Below are positions 12,152 through 25,911 of a DNA stretch of 64,000 bases, piece by piece (position 1 is the stretch's first letter; each line of letters opens with the position of its first letter). The DNA is from Apiotrichum sp. Y4204. Lineage: Eukaryota; Basidiomycota; Tremellomycetes; Trichosporonales; Trichosporonaceae. The stretch spans positions 434,001-498,000 of the forward strand of contig JAMYHL010000018.1 in NCBI GenBank assembly GCA_025531455.1, given 5' to 3'. Below the pieces are notes generated by a model. The model was not told where the DNA came from, did no database searches, and worked only from the letters and a program-made list of their open reading frames with translations. Position numbers and translations under genes: made by a program.

Positions 12152-12676
12152 ATGCGCGTCCTCGCACTCACCCTTCTCGCCGGCGCGCTCGCCACTCCCG
12201 TCGTGGTCCGCGACTCGAATCCCAACAACCCCAATGACCTCGTCGACGCGCGCTCCGACGCACCAGAGGTGCCAGACGTTCCCGAGCAGCCAAACCAGCC
12301 TGAGCCCGTCCCCGAGGCCACCACCGTCTCCGAGGCTCCCGCAGCCACATCGGCTCCTGCCCAACCCAATCCCAAGCCCAAGGCCAACATTGACCCCGAG
12401 ACCAACACCATAAACGACCTTCCCGTTGCGAACCAGCTCGGATTCGGTGGCGGCGGTGGCGGCGGCCGCGGCGGCGGCGGCTCTTTCTCGGGCGGCAGCC
12501 GGGGGTCCTCGAGCGGCAGCCGGGGTTCCAGCGGCGGCTACCGCGGCGGCTACGTCGGCGGAGCGGGTATGGCAGGTACCCACAATAACAATGGGCATAA
12601 CTCGGCGATGGGTATGAGCCCCAGCATGCCCCTCGCTGGCGCTGCGGTCGTCGCAATGGTTTATGCCCTTGTTTAA
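12152..12676 (+). CDS. Small glycine-rich secreted / probable GPI-anchored protein
   Basis: An intron-free 174-aa frame with secreted-protein architecture. A cleavable signal peptide (residues 1 to about 15, MRVLALTLLAGALATP) comes first. A low-complexity Pro/Glu/Ala/Asn region follows (16-95), then a Gly/Ser/Arg-rich block (97-140, with GGGGGGGRGGGG), a His/Asn patch (144-150), and a C-terminal hydrophobic segment without charge (161-174). That ending, preceded by small residues near SAMG, resembles a GPI-attachment signal, so a cell-wall or surface protein is inferred. A TATA box sits about 165 bp upstream. I do not recognise a family; many fungal wall proteins share this plan. The reverse strand is also open across the low-complexity part, but only this strand gives signal peptide and anchor together. 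Confidence 0.65.
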   Translation: MRVLALTLLAGALATPVVVRDSNPNNPNDLVDARSDAPEVPDVPEQPNQPEPVPEATTVSEAPAATSAPAQPNPKPKANIDPETNTINDLPVANQLGFGGGGGGGRGGGGSFSGGSRGSSSGSRGSSGGYRGGYVGGAGMAGTHNNNGHNSAMGMSPSMPLAGAAVVAMVYALV

Positions 12677-13785
12677 TTCCAGTAGAAGCCTAGACCGGTC
12701 AATGTGTATCAATAGAGCATTGCATGTATGTATAGTACACAGCTAAGTTCCGAGTACGGAGACGCGGCGAGGAGGAAGAACATTATATCGATGAACGTCA
12801 GGAAGAGGAGGCACGAGAACTGGACTGGACGCTACCGCTCAACTGGTGTGCGGCACGTCCACGGAGGCTCCAGAAGGGGGGTCATTATAAGGTTGTTGAG
12901 GTGGACATGGGTTACCAGTACACTGAAAGAGTCGCTGTTCGCACTTGGAGATGTTGTAATAGAAGACGAAGACGGCTCAGACCACGTCGGATGCTGACAC
13001 CATTCTCGCGGCATACGGCAAGCGACTTTTGACCATGCGTTTATCAGAACGCAACTAGCCGCAGCGCGACAACTAGCCCTATGAGCGAGCCACCTATAGT
13101 GAAGAACTCGAGGCAGAACAATAATGTGGCCCATCGCTTCAATGCCATGCGCAACACAGGCACTCCGACATTGTAGAGTGACGTGCGCTAGACATGGCGA
13201 GCGAGAGACTCGATTTCTTTCGCGCCATACTACCTCGCGTCACTCCCCTTCGTGTCATCGCAGTTGCACCCCCGACATCTCACAGTCCTCTCTTTCGTCA
13301 CCCTTCATTCCGTCACGCGCTTACACACCGACTGCACCCGTTCCTGAGCGGCCCGGCCAAAAGGTAAGGATCATATCGTACGAGTCCTGGGACGTACAGG
13401 ACACGGGAGACGAGCGAGGACCGATCCCACTGGCGCAAAGCTGGGCGTCAATCAACGTGCGCCGTGTATACCGAGATATCTGAAGGTCATAGATAGCTGA
13501 ATGTCATCAGGCGGAGCACAGAGCGCAGAATCAGGACGACTGCCGCGAGATTAGATCGGTTAGTAGCCGGCCAACATGACTTGCGCCCCCGATCGTTTGG
13601 ACCTAGTGCCAGGTCCAGATCTGAAACACACACACTACTAGTCGATCCCGAAGAATCCGACCATCTGCCGATCCTCTTCGATTCCTTCGCTCCGTATCCT
13701 TCCATCATGCAGCAAAAAAAAAAAAAAAAGAATAATAAACGGCTTTCTTCTCGACCAGAATACATCAGCAGGTCCTTTGGGATGC
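12677..13785. other. Intergenic region, glycine-rich gene to tRNA-Ile
   Basis: No supported protein gene. A homopolymer run of about 15 A lies near 13715-13729 on the plus strand. A possible 3' UTR of the glycine-rich gene occupies the first ~150 bases. Confidence 0.5.
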
Positions 13786-13790
13786 AAAAA
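13786..13790 (-). terminator. Candidate RNA polymerase III terminator for tRNA-Ile
   Basis: Five A on the plus strand, read as TTTTT on the minus strand, about 20 nt past the tRNA 3' end. This is the first T run after the gene and is long enough for Pol III termination. A much longer T run follows some 55 nt later. Confidence 0.5.
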
Positions 13791-13810
13791 GGAGCGCGCA
13801 AGCGCGCTGC

Positions 13811-13903
13811 TGACCACTGACAGGATCGAACTGCCGACCTCCGCATAGACTGACACGCTGCTGCGTATTAGTACGATGCTCTAACCAGCTGAGCTAAGCG
13901 GCC
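13811..13903 (-). tRNA. tRNA-Ile (anticodon AAU) with a 19-nt intron
   Basis: Read on the minus strand, GGCCGCT pairs with AGTGGTC (7-bp acceptor stem with two G-U pairs, discriminator A). The D arm GCTC/GAGC encloses AGCTGGTTA. The anticodon stem TCGTA pairs with TGCGG, with two G-U pairs. The loop CTAATA followed by A gives anticodon AAU. The variable loop is AGGTC and the T arm is GGCAG-TTCGATC-CTGTC. The mature form is 74 nt once the intron at 13847-13865 is removed, which sits at the canonical 37/38 position. A and B box promoters are intact. Confidence 0.87.
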
Positions 13904-14496
13904 TTGGATGCTTTACAAAATTGTGGTTTGTGATGATATGAGTTGATGAATGTGCTAGTGCTGGGTTGATGTGGCGGAGGTGGATGCACAGGCTTGTGGG
14001 CGGTGTCTATGAGGTGGCGGTTGCAGGGGTTGTTCTTGGAGCAGGCAGGCCATTCCCAGAGCGGCTTTCACCAAGGAGTTCGCGGCGGGCTGCCAAACGC
14101 TACATGGGTGGCTGTATCTCGACGGCCAAGTTTGTCTCCATTTCGACTGAGGTCCGTGGGGCGGACATTGGTTTCATTTTGACGCGATGGAACATAGTGT
14201 GGTCATATGCACCCGCGTTTGTGGTTGGGGTAAGGTATGCGACGAAGTCGCGTGCGGCCACTCGTACCCTCAGTCTGGATGGGGCGGATGGAAAGGACAT
14301 GAGGCCTACAATGCAGTTGTTAATATCTAAGCACTGCGACAGCTGTTGCACGACAATACATTGTGGTCTATGGCCTGATACGGGGCACATCCGTATCTGA
14401 TTAAGTTGATATGAGTGGAATGCACAGTATGTACTTGGACTTTTCCTTCTTCATTTCGGCGTCTTCTTCCGCCCATCGCTGCTCTCCGCCCCCTCA
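13904..14496. other. Intergenic region between tRNA-Ile and the VPS13 3' end
   Basis: No supported gene. Open frames of about 96-144 codons exist on both strands but overlap one another and show no family signature. The last ~100 bases should contain the VPS13 3' UTR. Confidence 0.5.
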
Positions 14497-17400
14497 CTAT
14501 TCATCCCGCTGCGAGTGACTCTTGTTGTATGACTCGACGACCTTTGCGATCTTGCGGAACAGCCATTCGCGGCCTGTCTGCTCGCCAATCGGAAGGAACG
14601 GCCCGGGCGTGCCGCCACGCAGCGTCAAGGCGATGCCCGAGCTCTCAAGCGACAGCGACTGCAGCTCGTCAAATGGCACCTGCCAGATGACACGCATCTT
14701 GCGGAGCTGAACGAATAGGAGGCGCGAGTTGGAGAGGATGGCCACCGCGTCGTCGCCAGGGATATCGAGGTGCGCGACATACGACTCGTTGAAGTATGCG
14801 CCAGCGTCGAGGTCCTTCAGCCAGCTTTGGCCCAGCGCATCGCGGCCCGAGAAGGGGCGAAGTACACCGTCGGCCGCAATGAATCGCGGAAGACGCACGC
14901 GATCAATGTCGTTCGAGTCGAAGACGGTCGTCGTATTCCTGATACCCTCCGTCGAGGCAGAAAGGAAGTCAAATACGCCCACCGCAGGCTTGGTAAACAA
15001 CCCGACAAAGCCCTTCCCGACACCTCTGGCAAAGCCAGCCGCGCCACCCTTCTCCGCACCCTCCATCGGCATGGACGCCACGCCCTCAAACGCAGAGGTC
15101 ACCGAGTCAGCAAAGGCAGAAGCACCAGCGGCGACACCGTACAGCGCATGCTTTGGCTTGTTGCGGCGCTGGGTCATGCGACGCTTGGTCTGGTACTCCG
15201 AGTCCATCGTCGCCGCGCTCAGGCCCTTGCCGATACTGCTGGTGAACTTGGTCATACTATCGGTGATGCCGAAGACCGTCTTGCGGGCGAGACTGGTAGC
15301 GCCGCGCGCAATTCCCAGTCCTATATCCCTGTTTCCGTGCATGACGAAGCCCTGCCACGGCTCGTAGAAGAAGTCGGAGAATCCAGACGAGATGTTGTTG
15401 AATAGGCCAACAGGGTTGCCGAGGAAGTCGGCGGAGCCAAGTACACGGTAGATCTGCGCAACAGCCTGTTCCTGGTAGTGTAGAATGATACGCTCCTGTA
15501 GCTCGCCGCTGCTGAGGCGGACGTTGTCGAGGAAAAGAGCGCGGAAGTTGACTGGTGCCGCATTGACGTTTCCGAGTGTCATGGTGAGAGCGTTGAGCGC
15601 ATAGTAGAAGGGATTACGCGTCGACACCTTTTCGTCCACGTTGACACGATCGGTCCGCATGAACGACAGCTCGAGCGAGATAGGCTGGAGCTGCAGCGAC
15701 TCGAAGAACATGTCCGAGCTGGCTTCGGTGACGTCCGGATCGGGGATCTCCTTCGGGTACTCGATGAGAACGTCTTTCGTCTGCTCGCGCCATGTCGCGT
15801 CCTTGAACTTTGTAAAGTCTATGAGAGCCATGACAAAGTCTTCGTCAAGTTCCACGGTCATGGCCTGGAGGAGCACCGAGGCGTATTTGACGTAAACGAC
15901 ACCGTGGGCTGATGGTTAGTGGAACTCGAGAACGATAACCTACTTTGATCCCTGAGAACAGAGCACATGGCCTGGAGCGTCGGGTGCGACTCGAGGTCCT
16001 TGCCATCCTTCGGCACAACAGTGGGGTACAGGATGATGGGGAAGAGACCACCAAACAGCTGGTTGTCGATCTGGATCCACTTGCAGTCGACCGCCATTGT
16101 GTACTGGGTTACGTGGTCGTGGTAGCTAAACTTCAAGCCACGAAGCGACATGTAGAGGAGCTCATCGGGTTTCTTTGTGACCACTGAGACACCGATTCCC
16201 TCAAGTTCGACCTGGACCATGAGAGTCGTCTTATCGACGGAAGCCTCAACCTCAAAGGCAACGTTGAGGCTGTCGCTACTGTCTGACGGGCCGAGGCCTG
16301 TAGGTGTGGAGGGGGCATTCCGTTTCGCAACTTGTTTGTAGACACTGCGTTCCTCACTCCAGTTGGATATGACAAGCAGCTGTGAGCTACCCTCAGCGCG
16401 GACGTCAACAGCGACGGTCGCCGATGGCTGGTTGGCACCACGCGCCTGTATTGTCAGTTCACGCTTCGGACCATAGCTCACGGGGATCTTGATCGGTGGC
16501 TGCACACCAATCGCCATCATATCGATAGGTCTCGGCAACGTCAGGTTGCCAGCGACGAGCGTAAGTCGCTTCTCCCTAGCAGTAGGCCAGTCCCAGGCGT
16601 AGTCGACCGTTTCGTCAGGCTTGAGCTCGCGCTCAACAAAAACGCTCGGGTCTCCTCCGTCCTCGGGGTTGTACATCTGCTTAAACTTGAACGGGATGCT
16701 TGTGTTGTTCCGGAGCTTCATCGGCCACGGGTCAGTCTCGCGCGAGATCATGAGGAAGACACAAGAGCCCTGGAGATGCGTGTCGACACGCATGAGGTAT
16801 GTCTTTTCGCCCCGAGTCGTCTGGCGCTTTACGGGGATATGTGTGCGACCAATATCCGTGATGTTGAATGGCGCAGACCACAGGAGGGAGGCGTCCGGTT
16901 GCTCGAACGCAATCCGCAGCTGCAGTTTGTCACGACTGGAGAGGTACCGGATAGCCTTGCGCTGTCCAGGCTTGACAACTGCGAGGGGCCGGGGATCAGA
17001 GTTCTGTCGTACTTGAAGCGCATAGGAGAACGTGTTCTTGATGAGGAAACGGGGCGCAATAGTGATGACCTTCGTCAACTTGTACTGCATGTTAGCAAAG
17101 TTGTCCACATAACAAACGCACCTTGCCAAGACCCTCGGCATACGAGAGACCGACATAATAGTCTCTGTCGCCCTTCTCGCTCGGCATGACAATCTGCATG
17201 TCTGCAGCGACGGGCTCAAAGGACAGCGGCTGAGAGAGCCTGGAGTCGGCGACGCGGAGGAACAGCCGGTTTCTGCGGTCGTCGTTGGGGAAGCTGAACA
17301 TGAACGGTGTGGGTGTGTCCTTCTGGCAGTCGGTTGCGAACTGATCGCGTCCGGCCACAGCCCGCTGACCACCGAGGTACGACTTGACAAGCAAATCGAA

Positions 17401-20400
17401 GGGCAGTCCGGTCTTGTTGAGCAAGATGAAGGGAGAGTACACCTGGACCTTGAAGGCCCCACCTGACTCGGGGAATGTGTAGAAGTGGAGCTTGAGCTGC
17501 AGCTTGAGGCCCTTTGGATCTGTGAGATAGAAATGGTTCTCAATCGGCAGCTCGGGGTCGTCGGTGTTGATGATAGCATACTCGCTCTGCTTGAACGGCG
17601 TGTCCTCCGGCGCGACACTGAGCAAGAGCAAGTGGGACAGCTCGACAGTGTGGATAGGGCTGGTTCCACCCTTGACGAGGAAGTTTGAGGAGCTCATGCT
17701 GGTAGCCTTATCATGGATCCTAAACTTGAGATCGTACGGGAGCAAGTTCTCAAGCTCAACTGGAGCACGCAACCTCAGCGTCATGCGTGGGTATATGCGT
17801 GTTGAGGGGTCCTTGGCGTCAAAGATGGCCTGCGCCTGGAAGTAGAAGGCCGACTCCTTGGGCGTCATGTGCTTGCAGCTAATCGGACGGATCGGCCGCT
17901 GGATCAGCTGGCGCCAATAAAGTGGAGTCGACCAGCCATAGTCGAAGCCAAACCCGCGGAGAGGCCTGATACGGAAACGCTTCTCGTACACGGCCTGGAA
18001 TGGAACAGGGAACGTCTCTCCTGGGTCGATCTTCATCACTCCACCAGCGGCCTTGCCATGGGCATCCACGACGACCATCTCCACCGGCAGACTCGTCTGG
18101 TTGTCGACAGCCAAGGTCGACCGAATGGTGATCACCTTAATGTTGTCGATCAACTCGATCTCGCACATGAGCTGGTGGGTCACCTTGTCGACGCGAGGGC
18201 GGAGATTGAGGATGTGTTCACCCTCTCGGTCCACGGACACTCCGCGGATGGGGTCCCACTTGATCTGGGCATCAGGCAACTCGAGGCCAAACGAGTTGTG
18301 CCGGAATGCAGAAACGTTATCACGCAAGGTCTGGCGATCCTCGAACCACCAAGGCACCTCAGCACCGTCCTCGAGCACCTTTCGTTTGTGCCATGGAATG
18401 GCGGTCGCATCGTCGCTTTCCGGCCAGATGGCGATAGTCATGCCGGTGCGGTTGCAGATGCGGAACGGTGCGGCTGGTCCGCGGTCTTTAGCGCGATCAC
18501 CCTCCTTGCTCCACACCGTCATAGACGTGATGCCTAATTCAATGAAGGCTGAGGTCAAGCTCAGCTCCAGACGCTGGTCGGCGGAGATTTTAACGTTCAG
18601 CGGTGAAACACCCGGTGTGGTCGACTCGCGCGCAACCTCGACATCAAACTTCCATGGGTCCAAGAGAGGCTCAAAGTAGGAATTGGAGAGGTTGAAGTAC
18701 CGGATGGACGTGACGAGGGATGTCGCCATCTTGATGTCTCCCGACCAGTCGTTCACGGTACAGAGGAACTCGTTGGTGGTCAGATGAACCATGGGCATTT
18801 CGTGTACATCGCCGACGAGAACAAACTGGAATCCGTTGACGCGGAGCGAGAGGTGCTCCTTGGACACGATCACACGCGTCTTGGCAGCTGCAGACGCTCG
18901 GCGAGCGCCAGAGACCCTGCGAGATGACGGGGTAGCCCTTGCGGGGGGCGCGATAGTCGTTATCGTCGTGGCGACATCCGCATAATCTGTGACCTGCTTG
19001 GTCTCCTTCACCGGTGGTGGGTGCTCCTGTGTTCCCATTGCCCGAGCGGCAGCCGCTGATGCCTTGTTGACGATATCCAGAATAAGCGTAATATCGCCGA
19101 ACGAAGCACGGAAGATGACTGGGACTGGGATATCCACATCGATCACTGTCATCTGTCGTGCTCCACGCCGGGACGTGTCAAGGGAAAGGGTCATGCCCAC
19201 GTCGTCAAGGAATGAAACGCGGTCATCCGGCTTGTCCATGCTTCCAAAGGACATTCCAAGCTTGTCGACCTTCAGAGTCATCACATTGTTCTGCGAGACG
19301 AGAATTTCCTTGATCGACAGCTGGATAGCCTGCGTGCGAGGGTTCGTGTCGTCGGCGAGTACGATGACGGTCGAGTGAACCACGTCAATGCGGTACGAGA
19401 GCGAGCCAGGCGGGCGCTGCACATCGACTAGATCCATACCGTCGTCCTCCTCCACTGGAGGGGGAGCCGCATTGTTCTTGTACGGCGCGACGGCAAACTC
19501 GAGTAATGCGGCGAGTGGCTCGATTGCAAGGATGAACCGTGGGCTATCGATCGTGACAATTGCCAATGCGCTCTCGTCGCCGGACTTGGTGTATTGCACC
19601 ATTATTTGATTGCCCTCGTTGGCCAGCTCAGGCACAATGTCCCTAAACACGCTGTTGCCGGTGCGCGTCGACGAAAACGCGAGTGTCTTCAGGGTAAACT
19701 CGAGCTCCATTGCGCTGTTGGAAAGGGTCTTGAAAGCCAGATGCGAGCTGATGAGGCTGAAGCGTGCAATACTATGCTGTGCGAGGTCTTCCTCATCAAA
19801 CGCATCAGCGTTGTACACCTGCAGTCCGATGGAATTCACGCTGAACACAAAGTCCAGCGTGGTCCACACTCCGTTTGTCTCGTTCTTGCGTGGTGTGACC
19901 ATGAGTTCTGGGCCGAGATCGGTCTCCTGCGATGGGGTGATAGGTGTGGCCCCGCTGCCCTCCTCGCTGATTGGGGTAGGAGGTTCAGAGGCAGTCATCG
20001 GTGTGGGCGGCATTGAATCGTCGTCTTCGTCGCTCAGGCTAGCTAGAGTACGCGGGATGGCGTCGATGATCTCCATCAGCAATACATACTGCCGCTGCGT
20101 GAGCGACATCTTCACATCGGACATCTCGGACGTGATCTGTTGTCAGCTTTTTCGGTACCAGCAGAGCACCCACCTCAGTGTCCGCACTGTGGGGATCATC
20201 CCGATGCTCCGTTCCTCCTATCTGCTTGATGCTGGCAGTAAGGGTGACGTCATCGACGACTTGAAGCGACGCCTTCTTGCCTTCGAGATGCAGTTCCGAG
20301 ACCACATTGACACCCCGCAGGCTCGCATCGATGGTGGCAGTGTCATTCAAGTCCTGGAGATACTTGTTCCTAGCCACAATCTCACCAAGACGAACGATGA

Positions 20401-23400
20401 GGACGTCGGGAGAGTTGAGACCATCACGCGGGAGGACGACGATGGGGGTCTTGATCTCCACATCGTACTGCATCCTTGTTACCTCCGAGACGCGGTCCGC
20501 GGCGGCCTGAGACGCCGCATCGTACACAGCCTTCATGCGGGCGAACTTGACCGCCCAAGCCAAGAGGTCATGGATTGGCTTCTCCATAAACGTGAACTTG
20601 AGTGAGCCAGCGCGCAGATGAACAGACGAGTTGTAGCCTGGGAACGAAGCGTCGTCAGGGTTGTAAGTCTCGTACGAAAAGTCGGCCAGCTCCTCTCCTT
20701 CAATGGTGAGAAGGTTCTTGAACGCTGGGACCGCAACCTGCCCCTCAGTGGTGTCTGCAATGGACAGATTGCCAAGGCGAGCGCTCACACGCAGAGTGCC
20801 AGCACGCATGACTATTGCCACATCGGCCGAGGGAAGGCTGAGCAGGGCGAGCTGAACGTTGTTGTTCTCGATAGACACTTGCGCGCTGGTTAGCTTGACC
20901 TTGATACGCATCTTGTCGGGCGAGACCTCGGGCTGCCCAGCTTCGCTAGCGGCCTGAATTGACTTGCGATCCGCATCCGCCGTTGACGCCGGTGGCTCGT
21001 CTTTGGAGTTGAACGTCGTCATAATGAAGTCGTATAGCGAGAGAATCGGCTCAGGTGCAAGGGTAATATTGAATGTCGACAGATCAGTCTCAATAGTCGT
21101 GTCGAAACCGTCATGCTGGCTGTAAAAGTCGGGCGAGTCCTTCTGCACCTTCAGATACCGGACTTGCACCAATTTGTGGTCATTGGAGTCGTCCACGGCA
21201 TCAGATGCGAGCAATGGTCGTTCGGCCATGTTGCCCTGCTCGATCATCGCCAACATGACATTGCGAAGGAACAGGTCGACGGACAAATCGAACTTGCGCT
21301 GTACGAGTACGAGACCAAAGCCTTCCAATGCAGCGTAGGCCAGTGCTCGCTCTGTAGTAGCCGAAGTGGAACGGAATAATGAAGCCTGAAGCTTGCCAAC
21401 GGAGAATGAGAACTCGAACGTTTTCTGCTGAAGTTCCGCCCGCATGCGATCAGTCTGGTCATCGGTGGCGTCAAAGAATTGCTCGTGGCCCTTCTCGGAC
21501 ATGGACGAATCCCCACCATGGGACTTGTTATCCGGCACGTCGTCGTCCAGCGTATACTCTTCAATTGGACGTCGGTTGAACGCGGAGGCCGCCTTTGGAG
21601 TGCCCGCAATCGGTGTCAAAGTGCTCTCCTGTTCCTCCTCGTTGTCGCCAAACTTGGGTATCGCAATGTCGATAAACTTCATGAGCGTCTCTGGTTGTAT
21701 TAGTTCACCCAGTAATGAAGAGCAAACATACGGTATTTCCGATCCGAAAAGTTGACCTGTAGTTCTGGGAGGTTGCCCACGATCTTGAACTTTGTCAACG
21801 TGGGAGCATTGACAATCGCGTTCTGAGCTGTGAACGACATGTTGATGCGTTCGACAACATGCAAGTCTCCATCTGGGCTGTGAGAATCTTGGTCCAGCGC
21901 CTTCAACACCGCATCGGCATCGTCACCCATCAGCAGCTGGGTCGAGTCCAGATTGATCAACATGCGGTCGTACATGAGATCTTCGAGCTGCTTGTAGTCC
22001 TCATCGTTGTACTGTCGTCCTCGTTTGGCCTGGACATCCTGTACACTCTCCTTATCGGCCAGCTCGCTATTGACGGAGATGTGACCAGCATCGAGAACAA
22101 GCATTTGCGACTTTTTGGACGTGACATCCATGGGAAGGATGATGATAGGGGCGTTCATGTCGAGATGCAGGTCGAGGGTCTTGTGCTGGTCAAGAGCGTA
22201 CTCCAGACCCGCGCGCGTTTCCTTTCTAAGACCATCAAGTGTCTCTCCTGCTGCGTCAAGGAGGGCGTTGATCGACTCCAGTTGGCTGGCAGGAGGCTTG
22301 AAGAAAGTGACCACCTCCTGGACATAGTTGCGGTGGTAGATGATTTCAAGATGGCGCATCTTAATGGTGACCGCGTTGTCCGCTCGTCCGTCGATTGGAT
22401 TGTGGTCAAACTCAAGAGAGAAGAACGGCTCCGTGCCAGGCGCGATTTTGTCGCCAATCTCGGCCATGGCTTGTCTTGTCCCGCCGACCTCGAGGGAGTT
22501 TTGCTTGGCGATTGATCGCGAGGCCGCACCGGCTGAGTCGATGTCCTTGACACGCACAATCTGCGGGTAGCGAGAGTTTGGCGTGGTACCGTCGTACACA
22601 CGGAAACCCCCGAGGGCCATCCGTCCCTGCATGGAGTCGGTAAGTTGGAGCAGATCCGCGGAGAAGGAGTCGAACACCAGGGCGATCACATCTCTGTCCG
22701 ATTCGTGTGGGTCGGTTCGTAAGGAGAATGAGCCCTTTTTGAGAGTTGTCGAGACTCGCATCTTCATCAAGTCTCGCGCAGCGTTGCTTCCCACCTCGTC
22801 CGCAGACCACGCATTGTAGTCGATAAGGTCGTCTAACTCCTTCTGCTCATCCTCTGTCATTCCTTTATCAGGCTTTCCAGTCGTTGTTGAAGCGCTAGTG
22901 CCCCATAGCCACTGACCCCACGTTTGTGCGGGTGGATGGGCTTTGGCTTCCTCCGCCTCGAGACGCTTTCGGACAGCTGCGTCCCGACGAGCAGTGGCGC
23001 GCGCAACGGATCGGAAGAAGCGGATATCCTCGTATGACAGCTCCCACTCCAGTTCATCAAGAGCCGCCTTGTCCTTGATATGTTAATGGTATTCGAATTG
23101 TGGCTACTTACTTCTGGATCCAGTTCCTGACCCTCAGGTAACGCGAGCTTCTTGACATACAGCTCGACATACTTCTTGCGCTGATCTCGGCGATGTGCAA
23201 GGTATGCCCATGTCCATCGGCGGTTCCGCTCGTGTACCTCGGAGCTGATGGCGTTGAGAGCAAACTTCCATCTTGCCTTGGCCGGGTTCTCCTTGTATTC
23301 CTCTGCTGATGGACGGAACTTGTAATATTGATGAGTACGCTTGTAGAAGTGGAAGACATCGAGAATAGTCAATGCGTCACGGTACTGTGCGCGGTCGAGC

Positions 23401-24527
23401 ACAACACCGATCTCGTCGAAGAACGCTTGGATATCCAACTTGGGGGTATCGTTGGTCATCTTTCGATGGATAACGAGGCGCGACTCGCCGGACACGGGCT
23501 TTAGGATATACTGATGCTCGACGTTTTCCGCAAGCATCGCCTTCACGGCATTAATGCTCTCCTGGCGCTTGCCCTCACCCTGGTCAAGAGATGAGGCGTC
23601 GGTGTCAAAGTAGAACGAGAGCGCGTTGAGAGTGGCGAGCTGGACGTCAGCGAAACATAACGATCGTCGACAAGCGTACCTTGTGCACATCCTTAACTGT
23701 GCTCTGCAAGAAAGCCTCCATCCAGTACTCGTCGGTCGAGACCATCTTGAACTCCGAAAGGGTGACACCAGAAGCGAAGGGGTGCTCAGGAGTGTTGGTG
23801 CCATCTTCATAACGCAAATGAATGTTCTTGACGTGAATCTGGACATTGTTGATGATCTTGGCCATGATCGCACCAAAGTACGTCTGCTGATCTGGAAGCC
23901 GTTAGATCAGAAACCACAGATCAAGCCCTCACCTGAACCCTCGTGGCCAGCTTCCACCTGCGACGCAGCACTGTCGATGACTTCCGCATTCTTGAGCTTC
24001 TCCTGCTTTGCTGCCTGCTCTATCCTTTCGTCCTCCTCGGGGTCAATCTTCCCCTGTGGCCGCGCGCGAGCAAGAACGTAGATGTCATCAATCTCAATCT
24101 TTGCTGGCTGGTTCTTTATAGCTTGCCAAGGGATTGTGATCGATAATGTGCCGATGTCACCTGGGGTATGAGCGAGGTTACGATTACAGCATCGATCATA
24201 AACTCACCGGCAACAATCTCAACGGGAAGACCGAACCTCTCGAGTACCGACTTTTTCAGTCGAAGGGCTTTGAACTCGGCCTTGCCTGTGAGGGATGTCA
24301 GCAGCTGAAAAGCAAGGCCGCATTAGAGACTCTAAGAGCGCGCGCCGCAGCCGTCATTGGCCTACAACGCCCTGTGTGCTCCATGCTCGCAGCGGCATAT
24401 TGATAGCGGGTCTAGACAACTGACCGGAGAGAACTGAGAGCTGAAGATCCTGCGCATTCAAGTTCTCAACGTATGGCGAGACATAGACGTTGAGCATGCG
24501 CAGGGCGATATCCTTGACGACCTGCAT
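14497..24527 (-). CDS. VPS13: Vacuolar protein sorting-associated protein 13 (bridge-like lipid transfer protein)
   Basis: VPS13 is a very long rod with a hydrophobic groove that moves bulk lipid between membranes at contact sites (ER, mitochondria, vacuole, peroxisome, prospore membrane). Ten minus-strand exons (24527-24425, 24285-24208, 24160-23933, 23891-23680, 23639-23112, 23073-21732, 21690-20174, 20136-17122, 17084-15944, 15908-14497) join in frame to 3191 aa, matching fungal VPS13. The N-terminal chorein motif is clear (YVENLNAQDLQLSVLSGKAE, then LKKSVLERFGLPVEIVAGDI). The VAB adaptor-binding repeats occupy roughly residues 1880-2680, with recurring N-x-T/N-R-T turns (FRICNRTG, LLNKTGLPF, NNTSIPF). 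The C-terminal ATG2-like amphipathic region and PH-like end follow (SIGKGLSAATMD near 2951; GLFTKPAVGVFDF near 3020). The ATG at 24527 begins MQVVKDIALRMLN, aligning with the usual VPS13 start. Confidence 0.96.
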
Positions 24528-25911
24528 GATGGGCGACAATCTGCGGGGATGGATGTGATTGGAGGCGGGCCGTTAGACCAGTGCGGCCGGCTCGGCTCGG
24601 CCTCCGCGAAGAATATGTCGTGTCGGAGAGGCAGGCGCGACAAGAATGTCCAACCGAATGTAGGGGATGTTGGACAACTAAAAGCGGGGTGGATATGTGA
24701 CCTGCAGAACCAAGTGGTGGTGTGGGTGAAACACGGCGCTGGGTTTCAAGCTCCGGGGGTGCTGTCACAAGAGACGAGGTATATCGGGATGGGAACGAGT
24801 GTCGATGGCGCCGATGCCACTGCTGATGGTGATAAACGCGATAATAAAGTGCAGTGACAGCAGTGGCGAGTGGGTGATGGAGGATGAGAAGGTTGTGGTG
24901 GTCGACAGATAGGGGAGATGGAGATGCTAGGGTGCGCGGCAACCAGCCAGTACGGTGTTTCTGGCGTTGTGTTGCAGCAGTATGTACAGATTACATAGTG
25001 CGTAGGGCCCGATGCGCCGCCCGGTGGCCGCCCAACTTTGGCTCCCCTTTCAGCCCAAACGGGAGGAGCGGTACGCGTCGTGCCTGGGGAGATTGCACCC
25101 AACGCAGACGCCCGATGCCGATGACGCTGTCTCTTCCACGACTACTGGGGACTCGCATTTCGTCTCGTATCTCAAAGCACAGCATGCATTACTATAATTC
25201 TACAATAATATAATAATGGTTGTGATGAATCAATCCCGAGCGCGGCCCGCGCTGTACATTCGATCCTCTGCGTGCAGGCATCATCGTTGGATTCAGACAC
25301 CCCCGAGAGCCCAGGCTGCCTCTGCCCTCCTTTCAGGCGCCCTTTCTGCAGTTCTCCATTTGCATGCCCTGCACGACACAGCTCTCCAGTTCGCCAGTTC
25401 TCCTGCATCACTCCCTTGATGATCCCGATCCCGGAGACGGCAGGCAGTGTCAGGAATCTCTCGGCGATGACGCGTAGCTGCAACTGGGCAGACCAAACCT
25501 CACACAGAAGAGACAGGGCACAAAGCAAGGGCCTAAGCTGGGTAAGGATACTGTCGGAATGGAGCCGAACAACCAGCAACGCGCCATACGTAATGCCTTT
25601 GCCCAATGAGGTCATAGCTTCTCGTCGCAAGAGACGTGCCTCAAAGGTCACGTGCAAAGTGGAAGAATTGAGAGGCCTGAGCGCAAGAAGCATTTTTGCT
25701 GTCACGTGGGAGCGCGTGGGATCCGCGCGCGATCCGCGCGATCGCCAACGAGCCCTGAAATTCTGAAATCAATCTTCAATGCTGGGATGCAGGATTTATT
25801 GACCTCCACCTGTGACTTTCCAGATTCTCTGGGTCACAGCTCACTCCAAACGGCATTGACCATAACCGTCGCTTTTGATATCCATCTACTCTCCATCACC
25901 TACCCCTCACC
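24528..25911. promoter_or_regulatory. Divergent promoter region, VPS13 / ECM16
   Basis: 1.38 kb between two divergent start codons, with no supported gene. An A/T-rich patch lies near 25195-25215. The repeated GATCCGCGCG motif at 25729-25744 is the only local repeat I noticed. Confidence 0.5.
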